64,000 nt of DNA from Lytechinus pictus (GCF_037042905.1 NC_087261.1:12846217-12910216); one strand, 5' to 3'. Shown: positions 37,013 to 49,802, counted from the stretch's first letter. Notes: generated from the sequence alone by a model not told the origin. Numbers and translations: made by a program.

Positions 37013-39320
37013 TGTGGTATGGTTGTAATTTTCATGATTTATTTGTAATTTTGTGTTTATGTTGTAATATTCTTTTGATATATAACATGTCATTGAAAAA
37101 GCAAGTACTTGTTAAAAAAACAAAAAAAAACAGCCGAGTCAACCAACATGCCTTACATGTATGTCAACTCAATTTGGGTACTAAAGAGCTTGACCATCCA
37201 CCCCTATTGGCCGAATGGAACAGTCCACCTTTGGTTACCACATGTTGCCAATGAAGCTAATGAATATTCATGATCTATCTCTTCATCAATTGTCAGTACA
37301 TCTCTCCATCCATTTGTATACCTTTCCTATTTGGAGATCTGTGTTGCATGAATAATTGAAAAGCATATCAATGGCTTCCCTTACCAAAGACAAGTGGCGC
37401 GGAAAGAGAATAATCTATTGATACAAAAGCTGCAGAGGAGGATGGAAACTGCAAAAGGCCAGAGGGTTGGGGTAAGGGAGCAAACAACATATTCAAGGAC
37501 AGAGTTTGAAAGCAAAGGAATGGGTGTTTCCAAGGAAGGTGCAATGAGCAGCTCATTAGCAGACCATCCATCTTGTGATATGTCAGGGATATGAGCGGAT
37601 GGCATCACATCAGCGATGTTGTTTGTTTCCTCGCACATTTCAGCTGCTTCCTGAATACTTGGATACAGTGCCGGTGTGTCTGTAACACTGTTTCTTTCTC
37701 GGTTAGCAAAACACTGTTGTCTGTTGTTGATCAAGACCATTGTGAATGGAACCCCGTCTATTGCTGACATAACACATGATTATTGACTACATGGATAAAG
37801 CTAGCGAGTGAGAGTGCAGATGGATGTATTTCTAATGGATGTACATGTATGATAACATGATTTTCTCGTTCTGAAACCTGTTTCATGCCTAGAAAGAGAT
37901 GATCAGTTGTACATGTACTCTGTGATTGGAGCAGTTACATCCTAAGCATTGATGTGGAGATTGATTGCTTGCATTGTGTTGAAACTTGGATGCTTTCTAA
38001 TAAACAAGAATGCAATCTAATATTGGGAATCATTGTGCAGTTACATGTATATAGCTCATCAAGCATCGAATGCACCTTTCTGATTCATCACAAGCCATCA
38101 TTGAATAGAACAACTGTACTCCCGTTGCCATTTTACCATGGTCCACAGTAAATAGAAGATTATTCAGTAATAGACCAAAATTGCCTTGTGAATCTAAAAG
38201 CTGGTTTGCCACGGGTAAAGGCCCATATTGAACTTCACTTATTTATTTAAGATCTTCCATTTGCATGATTTGGCGATTGAATACAAAACTAGCCACCCTC
38301 CAGCTCGAGCAAATACCACTGCTGAAGATCAAATACTTCAACAAAACTAAATAGTGCTGCATAAGTTGGATCAATAGCATTTGGAATCCACTTTGCCTTT
38401 CTGGTGAATTTGTCAGGATATTCTAGAATCTTGAACGAACCGGCGAAAGATGGACTATCGGTTTGTTGTGAAAGTGGCATTCAATCAGCATGTTCCTGTG
38501 AGAGTGTGAGGTTGATTAAATCTTGCTACATGTATGAAACATCTTTGAAGGATATTACATGTAGGTGTGAATTCACTTTGAAGAGTTTAGAGGGTCATCA
38601 AGGAATGTAGGATTGCAATAGAAATGGACAAAGTTTTATGACAGATTTTTATTTTATTCCACTGAATCTCCATTCGATTTTAGAAGTCTGATTGGTGATC
38701 TTATGAAAGGAATAAATTTTGCCGACAAGTACTAAACTCCCTCCTGGAACCTAAATAGGTTCCCTCCTGGAACCTATTCTGAAGGTATATAGTTCATGGG
38801 ATCATTTTGAGAGGAAGGAATCTAGCCAACAAATATAGAATGAACTACTACCGGTACTTCTTATTCTCTACTGGAACTTGAAAGTTTGACTCTCCAAAAT
38901 CCTTTTGACTGCAAGACTATTGCGTAGTGACTGTCTTTCGGGGGTTGGGAGGCATTTCCCCTTCATTTCTGTGCATGCATGTCGATGGGCTCGTTGGAAG
39001 GATGCCGAGTCCGCTAGCAGCCATGAGCCTTAAACTTCCAATTCTAAATCAGAAATGGTATCTGGATGTTCTTGACAACCAGTACAGGGAGTCCCTCAGT
39101 AAGGATAAAAGATGGACCAAGGGAAACAGGAGGTTTGTAAATTTACAAGATTGACACGCTGCACTGGATGTTCTGGATGTTCAGACCTAGAGAATTTGTG
39201 GAATAATCATCCTTTGGGAGGCATACTTGGGGGCTTTAGCCTAAAGTTACATGTAGACAATTTTACAAAAAAATTAACTCGAGTGCTGATAGGGTCCCTT
39301 ATAAATCTTTTTTTTTTTAA
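37013..39320 (+). other. Intron sequence with unassigned open stretches
   Basis: Open stretches at 37390-37594 (plus), 37381-37770 (minus), 38289-38480 (minus) and 38975-39151 (plus) look somewhat protein-like, but none has decisive support. They are discussed under findings. No repeat family was recognised. Confidence 0.3.
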
Positions 39321-39924
39321 AGGCCAAGTCCACCCCATAAAAATGTTGATTTGAATAAATAGATAAAAATCAAACTAGCAGAACGCTGAAAATTTCGTCA
39401 AAATCGGATGTAGAATAAGAAAGTTATGGCATTTTCAAGTTTCCCTTATTTTTCACAAAACAGTGATATGCACAACTCAATGACATGCAGATGATTCAGT
39501 CGATGATGTCCATCACTCACTATTTCTTTTGTTTTTTATTGTTTGAATTATACAATATTTCATTTTTTTACAGATTTGACAATAAGGACCAACTTGACTT
39601 AACCATATAGTATTAAACAATGCTGATTTCACATGTTCAGGGAGGAATTAATCGTTTTTTCTCTTGGCAATGAGGGGAAAATTTGAATATTTCATATTTC
39701 ATATAATAAAATACAAAAGAAATAGTGAGTGGATGACGTCATCAGTCTCCTCATTTGCATACCAAACAAGATGTGCATATAACTGTTTTGTGAAATTAAG
39801 CGAAACTTTAAAATGTCATAACTTTCTTATTTTACATCCGATTTTGGTGAAATTTTCAGTGTTATGCTTGTTGGATTTTTCTCTTTTTATTCAAATCAAC
39901 TTTTTGTTGGGATGGACTTGTCCT
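39321..39924. repeat. TTAA fold-back element, family C copy 5
   Basis: TTAA is on both sides (39317-39320, 39925-39928). It is full-length with complementary halves. Left terminus AGGCCAAGTCCACCCC and right terminus GGGATGGACTTGTCCT. Confidence 0.9.
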
Positions 39925-41130
39925 TTAATTACTATAAAAAAATGAAAGAAAATTTTGAATGAACAGAAGAAGCAAGAAAAAGACCCCTGTATTTTACGTA
40001 TTAACTACATGTATGTGTTGTCAGTGAAAAGAAAGCCCCTGAAATAGAAGTATTGCCCCATTCCCCCCCCCCCCTCCTCCTTAAAGGCCTCAAAATAACA
40101 TCCCCCAAGGAAAGCCCTACAAAAGCTTTGATTTCAATTTTGAACAACGAAATGTACTCGTTTATTAAACTGCATGTGTTTGCTATTATTCTCTACTTGT
40201 TTCTTGAAAATCTGCATATTCTGTAATTCTATTCAAGAATGGTATGTATTTCAGTCGGTTCCACTCCATGCTTGCATTGTTCAACTTTCTCAAATTCTTA
40301 TCCTGTCAATGTAAAGCAAAAAACAACTTGTGCTTCATTTAATATGGCATTACATTGATAATTATTTCATTATTTCTTTCTGAGTTGAAACTTGGTATTT
40401 GCACATGTATTGATTACTTTTTGTTTTCAGTTGATATGTTTTCAATTTTATTATTGCTTTCACTTCTGCTGGTTCGTGTGAAATTTAATTATTTTTTAAT
40501 TACAAATTTACAAACAGTTTTTCTTGCATTTTTGTATGATTAATGGAAGTGTTGAATTCCTGAATATTTTTATGATACCCACTTATGATTTTCTTTTCCT
40601 GAAAACTTTGGACTTTGAATTTTGTGTGTTTATGGATTGTGTTCAAGTGATATATTTTCATACAGTTTGTGATCGTAGTTTTATTTCTGTGTATGTTTTA
40701 AGTGTATGGTTTCAAAAAAAAAAAATTTTTTTAATTCTTGTAGGGATTTTTTTTCATTATTCTTCACCCTTTTACAAATGAAATAAATTATTTCTTGTGC
40801 AATTACATGTATTATTATATTCCAACATGGATGCAAAGAATGCCAATTAATCCAGAAGCATCAATAATCATGAGAGCCAACTCTTTTCCAAGTTGCCAGG
40901 CAACCTCATGTCTCTAGTCTGAAACCAATCAAGATAGTTTTACACAGATGTTGTATCTGAATTACATTGTGTCTGTTAACTTTGAAAGTTCTTTTAAAAA
41001 GTATTTGCAACTTGTTTCTTTAATAGCAGTTCATCAATATTGCCCCTCATTACTAAATTAAACATGCAAGTTCCCTCTTAACAAGGAGGGAATTTCTTCT
41101 AATTTTGATGCTTGACAAATTGTCAGATCT
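39925..41130 (+). other. Intron sequence
   Basis: Very AT-rich with a C-run near 40063-40077. No gene was seen. Confidence 0.35.
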
Positions 41131-41286
41131 GCGGCCCATTTCAAAAAGGCTAACAAAGTACATGGATAACATAACCTTGCTGTTTATGGTAATTGCCTTG
41201 GAAACCTTGATTGTGAGTGGCTACTGAGCCCTGTTCCCATTACAGTTGGCATAATTGCAAAGTTACCAATTTATGAAACACCCCTG
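41131..41286. repeat. Palindromic MITE, family J copy 2
   Basis: It begins GCGGCCCATTTCAAAAAGGC and ends AATTTATGAAACACCCCTGG. A diverged member of the family seen at 3362 and 45072. It ends only about 80 bp before the common exon. Confidence 0.6.
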
Positions 41287-41368
41287 GACTACTCTCTTTG
41301 ATTCTGGGCTCACTTAATAATCGTTCCTCAAAGATTTCACTTTGTTTACAATTTTTTTTTTCCACCAG

Positions 41369-41565
41369 CTCAAGTAACTCCACTAATTTCTCCAACCAAG
41401 ATGGAGTGCAAGGCAACTCACCGGTGGTCAGCTCTAGCGGTCAGAGCTCGGACCTCGGCCGTCAGATGTCCAGCGAGGATCTCAAGCATTTTGAGAGGAA
41501 GCTTGAGAGGGAGCGGGAGAAGAGGATAAACACGGAGCCCCCGCCTTCTAGGTTAGATGCGAGAG
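41369..41565 (+). CDS. Common exon 1 of the multi-promoter gene
   Basis: The exon follows a strong acceptor (a long T-run, then CCACCAG) and ends GCGAGAG before the donor GTGAGT. The first base completes a codon begun in the first exon; 65 codons follow and one base is left over. The frame begins SSNSTNFSNQDG, is rich in Ser/Asn/Gln, and then turns highly charged (HFERKLEREREKR at residues 40-52), likely a short alpha-helix. It joins in frame with the next exon. I do not recognise the family. Confidence 0.85.
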
Positions 41566-42525
41566 GTGAGTCCTTAAACTTCAAGTTTGGTTCAGGGGGT
41601 AACTTTGAGCCATGAATGTTTGCAAATGTAGCAATGTGAATACAAGCAGGGAATAATTTTGCTTTACAAATTTGAATAGCATTTTTGGCCATAAGAGAAA
41701 AGCTCTCAACTAAGTAGTTACAGTCTTTGTAAGAACATGCTATACAAAAGACTTTAGGCATAGCAGTCTTTCAAAAGTGTGGAGCAAATTGCGATGCGAT
41801 ACCAGGAAAATTATTCCCTGATTAGCTTTGCAAACTTAAAAAAAATGTATCTTACTTCCTCTTAATACCTTTGTTCTTTATAAGGCCTAGTTGCCTACAT
41901 GTACATAACTTTTATATTCTGTGATTCCAATAAACTTTTCACTCAAAGGGTAGCTACCGGTACATTAAATGAGTGCAGAAACACTCCAGCAATTTGTTTT
42001 TCTGTTAAAAGTTCCTTTCAGTATTTTTTTTTAAGTTAAGGTATTTTGAAAAGGGAGAATTTGCTTCTTGTATGTTTGAGTGTGTGTGTGTGAGAGGGTG
42101 AGAGGGTGTGTGTGTGTGTGGAATGCTAACTGCTATTAGAGGCCAGATGTTTCTATAAAGTTGCATTTATTTGAAAAAGGGATATTTGTTTTTTAAATCA
42201 ATGTAGAGTTTTCATAGATGAACTTACAAAATAACATTTACCACTTATTTTATTAATTTCTACCTCCTTTTGCATTCATGGAAATTGACCTCATCCCATA
42301 TATACACTTTGTAGCCCTGAGGTATAGAAGAGAAAGCCTTCTGTCGTATTACCCAGAAAATTTTAACAATGAAGGTATAATGTCCAATAAGAATTTAACC
42401 CAATTTTTTCCTTAAAATTAGATGTTAGATTTTGAACATTGCTAATATGAAAATGCAGTGTGTAGTGTTTAATAGTGACAGTGTTAAGGGGTACACTACA
42501 GAGGTTGACTATGGAGGGTGTTTAA
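41566..42525 (+). other. Intron sequence
   Basis: A (GT)n/GAGG microsatellite lies at 42079-42120. Otherwise nothing was seen. Confidence 0.4.
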
Positions 42526-42977
42526 AGGGGAAGTTCACCCTGACAAAAAGTTTATTTTAAGAATAGCAGAAAAGTTATAAAAAAATTTGCCGAAGGTTTG
42601 AGAAAAATCCATCAAAGAATATAAAAGTTATTAAAGTTTTAATTTCATCCTTTGTGACGTCAAACATGTATGCAAGCAGCACTTCTACATGTAGGCCTAC
42701 ATGTACATCGTATGGTAAAAAGTAATGAAATTGATTTCCTCAGAAAATTGTATAAGTCATCATGAACCATTGAAAATTTGAAATTTATGTATTTTATATT
42801 ACTTACTGTAACATTTTGGGCGGCTGCTCGTTTATGATATCACAAATCAAAAACTTAAAATTATTATTATTATTAATAACTTTCTTTATTGGATTTTCCT
42901 CAATCCTTCACCATTATTTCTTATCATTATTGCGGCTAGTTTTTACAACAATCTTTTCTTCAGGGTGAACTTCCCCT
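42526..42977. repeat. TTAA fold-back element, family G
   Basis: TTAA is on both sides (42522-42525, 42978-42981). Termini AGGGGAAGTTCACCCTGA and CAGGGTGAACTTCCCCT are inverted. It is about 452 bp. A remnant of the right end of a related copy is at 52641-52759. Confidence 0.88.
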
Positions 42978-44611
42978 TTAATACAATTCAATCTTCTGAC
43001 AAATGTTGACTAGTGATACCAATCGAACTACTGTATGTTTTGTTGATGTGTTGAGAAGTTAATATTAATGGTAAACTATGATCTCAAAGTAGAAAAAAAG
43101 ATATTAAAGGTGTCATAAAAGTTCTCCTTTTGTTTTTAAAAGAATTTTTAAACCAATATTGTAAATGTAATCATTAGTTTGAACGTCTTATACTAGCACT
43201 TTCTAGGGTTTGTTACAAATTGTTTAACGATTTGTTGCTGTCTTTTGTATTGTTTTTTTTTCTCTTGTGATCTGTCACTCTTAGCAGGTTTATAGTTCAT
43301 AGTAAAAAAAATAATTTTAATAATTACATGCGTCGTTAGGATAGCATTAATCAATTTAACCTGCAATTAATAATCTTCTTTGCTCTTCAAAATCCCCATG
43401 ATATTGTAAAGTGACTTTTCCAATGCTGTTTGTGGTTGTTGATTTCCTTCGGTTGTGTACTCTATAATAATCAATTTTTAATGTATAGTCCCATGGTTAA
43501 TGCTATCGGTGTCATTGCTTTCCTTGGATTGAGACATAATATCAATATTTCCTTTCTCTTCTTCAAGGCTCTTTTGCTATGCCTGGTTAAATACTAATGA
43601 TTTTGATACCTTCTTGAAGGTTCTTTGTTTACTAGTAATTTTGATAACTAATTAGAATGGTAATGAATCTTGGAGTGCTCTTCCACGAAGTTCCTCAGTT
43701 TGTAGAAACACAAAGTGGTCTGAATCTGAAGACTACTGGTGGCTGAACTGCTTTGTAGTGTGACAACAGTGCAATGCTAGACATGTCTCAAGATCCACTT
43801 CTTAATTAGTGATTCAATTTGGGTCTGCACAGTCTGCAGACTACCACAGGACATGAATCTGTTGAAGATTGTTTAATTTAATGCATTGCATGTATGTACT
43901 CCTTTCATGGATTCATGCAAATTGCATGTTTCATACTTTCATTAAATTGTTTCATAGGTTGAGCTGATGATGCATCCAAACTTTTTTGTATTTTTATGTA
44001 TAGGAATATATATGACACAACAAAGAAGAGCTAGTGGCCCGTAACAAAAGTCTTAGCGATGATCATAAGTCATATTAACATGTTTGTACGGTTGATGACA
44101 TTGACCAAGTCCAAGATGCACCAGTTCCTATTGAAAATCAATTGTTAAAAAATATACTTGCTGAGTTAACATGGGACTTTGGATCCCTCTCTTTCTACAT
44201 ACATTAACATTTCATTATTTGTTACAAATGGATATGTTTATGCACAAGGATGAATGAAAAATGTGTAAATGGAAAAGATACAGTTGCGGATGTGACATGA
44301 GCTCATACTGTACGTTTGTTATGTGCCATGTACATGTACAGTGAAACGAACACATACAAAAATCCAAGAATTCAAATTTGGGAAACTCTACCCTTATGAT
44401 TTTGATTTTCAGTGTGTTGGTTGTTTAGATTAGACTAGTATAACCCTTTTCTTTTTGGTCATCTACTTGTACTCGGAAATTACAACAACAAAAATGCTGG
44501 AAAAATAGCCAGTGTTTACAATGTATTATCTCAGTGACCCTTTTTTTAAATTTGACTATTTTCTTTTTATGATTTGCTGATAATACGTCTCCTTTTAAAA
44601 TATTTTTGCAG
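42978..44611 (+). other. Intron sequence
   Basis: AT-rich, no recognisable repeat family or gene; it ends in the splice acceptor TATTTTTGCAG. Confidence 0.4.
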
Positions 44612-44974
44612 TGGTTAGTGAAAGTGGACCACAATTCGATCTGAACAACCTGAGAAGGAACGGGTTCCGCCCCACGTCGAAGAACTCCTTCATGAGAGAC
44701 CAATCCAACGTTCATCTCACTGCCTACCGCCATGGCCATGCCCCACCTGTTGACCCCATGACTTCTTTATCCATCACAAACTCGGGGCCCCCGGCAATGA
44801 TGTCCACCTCCGGGGTTCCAGGGGCGCTACGGGGTCAGAGCATCGGGTTTGGGAACAGGGAAAGCAGCGGAGGAGGGCTCATTGGAAGCACCATGGGAAG
44901 TCAGGGAAGAACGAGCAACATGAAGACGAGAACAAGGTCATCTTTCTTGGCAGGGCAGAGTGATAAATACAAAC
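44612..44974 (+). CDS. Common exon 2 of the multi-promoter gene
   Basis: It is bounded by TATTTTTGCAG on the left and the donor GTAAGT on the right. With the leftover G of common exon 1 it opens a 121-codon frame beginning VVSESGPQFDLNN, ending with one leftover base. The segment is low in hydrophobic residues and rich in Ser, Gly, Asn, Arg and Met (for example RNGFRPTSKNSF, GALRGQSIGFGNR, MKTRTRSSF), so it is probably disordered and phosphorylatable. No known domain was seen. Confidence 0.87.
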
Positions 44975-45762
44975 GTAAGTATTAAAAGGTGAATCAGTCT
45001 GTTTTCCATATTTCTTGGGACAAGAGAAATCTGACTGGAAGGCGAGGGAGAGGCAAATGCTTTCCACAATCAGGGGCCTGTTTCAAACAGACTTATAACT
45101 ATTGTAACTTTACAATTATTCTAACTACTATGGAAACATTGATAGTGATTGGCTGCTGAGCCATGTCACCCTGGGAGTTGCCATAATAGCAAAGTTACCA
45201 TGGTTGGAACTGTTCATGAAACGGGCCCCTGGTCTGAAAAAAAATAATAATTTGACAAGGGCGATTATCCAACTTATGGACCAATTCAGTTTGGATGCTG
45301 TTTCACATGTATGGGAATTTCTAAGTAGGGTTGTTCACGTACACCTTAAAAATGTAATTTTTGCATGGACATAGCAACGCACCTGGCTCACTGCATAACC
45401 CTTTTAAAATGCTTTTATTCTTTGGAAGCCCCCCCCCCCATTATGGCTGCCATAAGTTGCAGTGATTTGAAGTCAAATTCATTTCTAGAAGGTCTACTTA
45501 ATTTGTTGGTGATCTCTTTTCCATGCATGTATATTTAAGCCTGCCTTGAGTTTTGATAAAGGCTTTATTGTGAATTACACCTGAATCCAACAAAACACTC
45601 AAACTTACAAACCTGTTGTGGTAATTGAATCTTTTTTGAACTGTTATTCTTTTTTGAAAAATTAAAAGTTGATTTATTGGCTATCTAGTGCACTCTCTCA
45701 TAATAATTTAATTTTTCTTTCAAAATGGACGGGAGACACAGTGCATTCCTGCAGCTGCTCCA
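44975..45762 (+). other. Intron with family J MITE
   Basis: It contains the MITE at 45072-45231 and a C-run near 45430. Nothing else was recognised. Confidence 0.4.
45072..45231. repeat. Palindromic MITE, family J copy 3
   Basis: It begins GGGGCCTGTTTCAAACAG and ends TTCATGAAACGGGCCCCT. The inner part has TAACTTTACAATTATTC and AATAGCAAAGTTACC in opposed arrangement. Confidence 0.75.
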
Positions 45763-45865
45763 CATGGACCTATCCACGGAGGATTATTCTATTGTTACCG
45801 GGGGTGCTGAGCATTGTCACAGCACCCCCAGTAACAATAGATAATCCTACGTGGATAGGTCCATG
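45763..45865. repeat. Near-perfect 103-bp hairpin in the last intron
   Basis: The left arm from 45763 (CATGGACCTATCCACG) and the right arm ending 45865 (CGTGGATAGGTCCATG) are reverse complements. Inner blocks CTATTGTTACCGGGGGTGCTG and CAGCACCCCCAGTAACAATAG also pair, leaving a loop of about 10 bases. It lies 85 bp upstream of the last exon and would form a strong RNA hairpin in the pre-mRNA. It is most simply a small MITE; a small-RNA precursor is a remote alternative. Confidence 0.8.
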
Positions 45866-45950
45866 CTGCTCCACTTGCCCCAAACCCTAGTTCCACCCAA
45901 AAGAGGGAGTCAATGTTGAATCTCTATTATTGTTTATTTCATTTTGACAG

Positions 45951-46099
45951 AGAGCCTGTACCAGTTTCATGATCCTGTAGCGGGGGCCACCCCTGACTTC
46001 ACCCAAAGACTTGCAGAGCTTACCTCGCTTGAAAGCGATACGATACGATACGAAAGGACTAAGAAAGCCAAGAAAAAAGCCAAACAAGACTCGGGATGA
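45951..46099 (+). CDS. Common last coding exon of the multi-promoter gene
   Basis: The exon follows ATTTCATTTTGACAG. Its first two bases complete a Gln codon with the leftover C of common exon 2. There follow 48 codons beginning SLYQFHDPVAGATPDF and ending in a strongly basic helix (ERTKKAKKKAKQDSG), with the stop TGA at 46097-46099. The leucine spacing in FTQRLAELTSLESDTIRYE suggests an amphipathic helix. The lysine cluster could act in nuclear import or in nucleic-acid, microtubule or membrane binding; the sequence alone does not decide. The four first exons would all read through this same C-terminus. Confidence 0.88.
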
Positions 46100-48600
46100 G
46101 AATACTTTCTCATTGCATCGGCCAATGCTTATTAAAAGAAAATGGACTACGGAGGTTGTTAGATAATGGTGGTTTGGCAAAAGCTCTGGTCCAAGCTAGG
46201 AGAAGGTGAAGTCATGTTTAGCAGACTGCGACATTCGTATGAGCATACGGTGAGGTTGGAAAGATTGAAACGCAGCAGAGATCGTAAAACTTTTGGGGAT
46301 TTGTTTCCTCAGGATCAGAGTGTGTAATCAGCCTTCAACCGATGTATGGATAACGATGGTCAGAGAAAATGGACAAATCCAAACAACTGACATATGATAA
46401 AGGAATTTATTGAGGATTGGAAAGAGCTTTAATACAGAAGTGATTCTTTTTTTATTGGAATGTACATCTTCCTCAACTCAAATGGTTTCTGCAGATGAAG
46501 AGTCTGTCTATTGTGAAATTGATCTGTTAAAAAATGTTGAGTGTTCCCTCTTAAACCTTATACTGAATTGCTGAATAATTAATTACGAGACTTCACCAAC
46601 ATCATGAGTTGGTTTCATAGACTTTACCATGATGGTAAATACCATGGACCTTGATTCTGATTGGCTGTTGAGCCCTATTACCAGGCTCTATATCTGTTAT
46701 TATACCAGTGATTAATGATGGTCACTGAATGAATTGGTTGATTAAAATTCAGATCCAGTGTTAGCATTAAATTGAAAATTGATCTGGAACTGATAGGGTA
46801 TTGTCAAACTTTCCACGTAGAATCTACATGTAGATATCCATGTGCAAGGAAATGTAATATTACACTCAGGAGTTCGGGAGAAATTTTGTCTATTTCTTAT
46901 AAAAGCACAAAATGGAAATGGTCACTTCAACCAATGCAAGGGCAAAGTACGATCTAGCAAGGATTCATGCATAATTTGGTCTAGGGTATTGAATGTGTTT
47001 GTTCTGTTACCCAGAAATGTATCCCTATTACTGTAAGATGTGTTTTCATATAAATTTTCAGCAATATTTACCGTATATCCTACATAAATTGAATCCTATA
47101 TATTGATTGGTTCAAAAAGCATCATGTGGCCAAAGATATTCTAGCTATGCTGATGAAACAAAACGCCCAATAAAGAAAATTTACCATTCCTTGAAGTAGC
47201 AATGTCACAGATCATGCAATCTCTCAAAGGCGCCTGTCAGCGAAGTGTCTCCACACCGGGCAAATCCTGCGAAGGGATGGCGCAGGCACTAAACGGATAA
47301 CGCTGGGCGCATTATCTGTATTTTGGTTCAGATTAGGGATGAATTATAAGGACTAGATCATCAAGATTCATTGTTACAACTTATAAAAAGTAGGATATGA
47401 TATACCAGGCCTTTATTTTGAAAGTATACAGGGAATTATTCATCCACGGTTTTACTGTCAATACTACTGTTTTCCCCTCAGAGCTTCGCCCCTCGGGAAA
47501 AATAGTAATGCTAGTCCAACCTCAGGCAAATAATTCCGCTATACTTCCTGAAAGCTTTGTGTATTTTTATACTGTACTACTAGTATTTTGCACCTAAATA
47601 GTACCATTTGGCCTGAGCAATACACCTTTTTTGCATTCCAAATACACTTTTTGCCGAATAACCCTTTTTTTGGGCAATTTGAAGTATATGTTTACTTTTA
47701 AATGTCATAAACAGATATTTGCAAAACTAAGAGCTGGGAAAACACCCAATCTTATCCCTTTTGAGTACATGTCTATAAGGTCTTCTAATTTTGACTACAT
47801 GCCTTTGAATACTACCGTTTCCAATTTTGAGTATATCAATGCTATTGCTTAAACATAATATTATGTATTTGGGCTTTCACTTTAAGCTAAAATATATAAA
47901 AGTTAATTTTGAGTACAAGCTTTTGAGAACAAACCATTCATCAAATTTTGCTAACATTTTCATATTCATGGATATGCCACAAAGAGACCCCCTTTTTAAA
48001 ACATGAAATGTAGGAGGGGGAGGTTTATCTCAAATGACCCGTTACTGCAAATGTAAAGTCCAAAGGCTTTTCATAAAAAAAATTAAACATGTCCAGTCAC
48101 ATGTCGTCGTATCGGTGTAAGAATGCCCTGAGCCAAACTATTTAACTCACCTCATCGGTGCAGAAATGCCCCAATTTATGCATGCTGCTAAGGCCGTTTT
48201 TGCATGCATGTGATGCGCGAAAGTGCGGTGTTAAGGGCGTTCTTGCACTGTGACAATGATGTAATGTTTGGTCTCCCATTACTACAGCTGATCCAACTGT
48301 AAGATTGATTCTACGGTATATTGGATATTGCGGGGAAATACATGTAGCCTGTAAGATCCCAAATTTCCTAAATTTTGTATCAAAATGCACTTTGAAAATG
48401 GTGTTTCTCTTTCTTTGTTATGTAACTCCGTATAAAGAAGGACTGTGTTCAGGTTATTGGAAATTTGTTGGAGATTTATGAAAGTTGAAAAAAAAAAAAA
48501 GAAGTTTCAGGTGTTCGAAGAATTCAGATTATTTTGTATTTGTTGCAGATGTGCAAATAAAATATGAAAGTAATTATTTGAATAAATATCGAACAATCTT
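46100..48600 (+). other. Probable 3' UTR and downstream DNA
   Basis: Candidate polyadenylation signals AATAAA are at 47169-47174, 48556-48561 and 48581-48586, giving a 3' UTR of about 1.1 or 2.5 kb. A diverged family J-like fragment is near 46605-46700. No other gene was seen. Confidence 0.4.
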
Positions 48601-49802
48601 CGTGTTTTTTTTAAAGTCAAGATGTTGACTCAGAGGTGAATCCAAATATACAAATATGACTATATTAGACAACCGCACACATGAAAATATTTCCTTCAGT
48701 AAAGAGCTTTTAAAAAGCCAGGCTAGAAATGAGGCCATATTTTGGTATTTGATCATGAAATTGAAATCCAAACTGATTGTGTCAAATAGGGAGGGGGGCA
48801 TATATATACATATATATATAAATCACAATTGGTAATGGTAGAACGCCATAAAAATAAAGTTAAAGATTTTAAAAGAAAATGGAGCATATGCCTCAAAAAT
48901 GAAAGTAAAGTCACACTCTTCGTCAGTACCCATGGTGTGTTACAAAGAAAAAATTGAAATCGTTTCTGAAATGGTAGTGAAAAATAGGTCTTCATATGAT
49001 TATATACCGTGTGAGTCAAACAAAAATTGACACCTCCCAAATCCCCAATTTAGGGGAAAATATATTAGTGTTAGACTTCTTTTTTATCCTTTTCTAGAAA
49101 AGAAGTCCAATACTAACCTAAGAAAGAGTGGGCTCTGCAATCTCTGCCTATAAGAGAAGTATATCATCATCAATAGTAAAAAGTGCCCCAACATTAAAAG
49201 GTCAGAACTAATATCAAAGTGTCGCCACTAAAAAGGAAACCCGTTTTTCAGAGATAGATTTCACTATTATTAATTATTCACCATGTTTTTACTATGAATT
49301 TGATACTTATGGCAATGATGGAATCTCATCTTAATTTGAGACCAACTGCTTATAATCATTCACGCATGGCAGATTACAAACAATAAATATTGAGGCCTAT
49401 CAGAAACGATTTGAGCAGAAATTAATGTGTTAATCTGACTCCACTCTCGTTTTGGGGATAAGTGAGATAAACTTAACAATAAAAGAATACAAAATAATCG
49501 TTAATGAGCCAATCGTCGAATAAGCACGGTCGTATCACGAACCAATCTTGTCCAATTTTTCTGCGCAACCTGATTGGACATTAAAATTTCAAACTTGTCT
49601 TGCTCATTGAATGCGTAAAGTGTTTGTCACATTTTAGGTATCAAATTGTAGAGGAATAATTTAATTGTATGATGATTTAAATGACATCATAATTAACTTG
49701 CCTTTGAAGGAAAAAGATGTGGGAATCCTGGTTTTCTTTTTTCTTGGACGCACTGTACAGTCCTTCCTTGGCAGTTCATAATCCAATCCAACTAGACTTA
49801 GA
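48601..49802. other. Intergenic DNA
   Basis: A short TATA-rich microsatellite is near 48799-48822. At 49745-49760 the phrase GGACGCACTGTACAG resembles the end of the mariner-like element at 33998-34941, so a decayed copy probably extends leftward or rightward. No gene was seen. Confidence 0.35.

Noticed and set aside
37381..38480. Three minus-strand frames considered as one decayed gene
   Set aside because: They are not joined by credible splice sites and show no recognisable domain; evidence is too weak to annotate.
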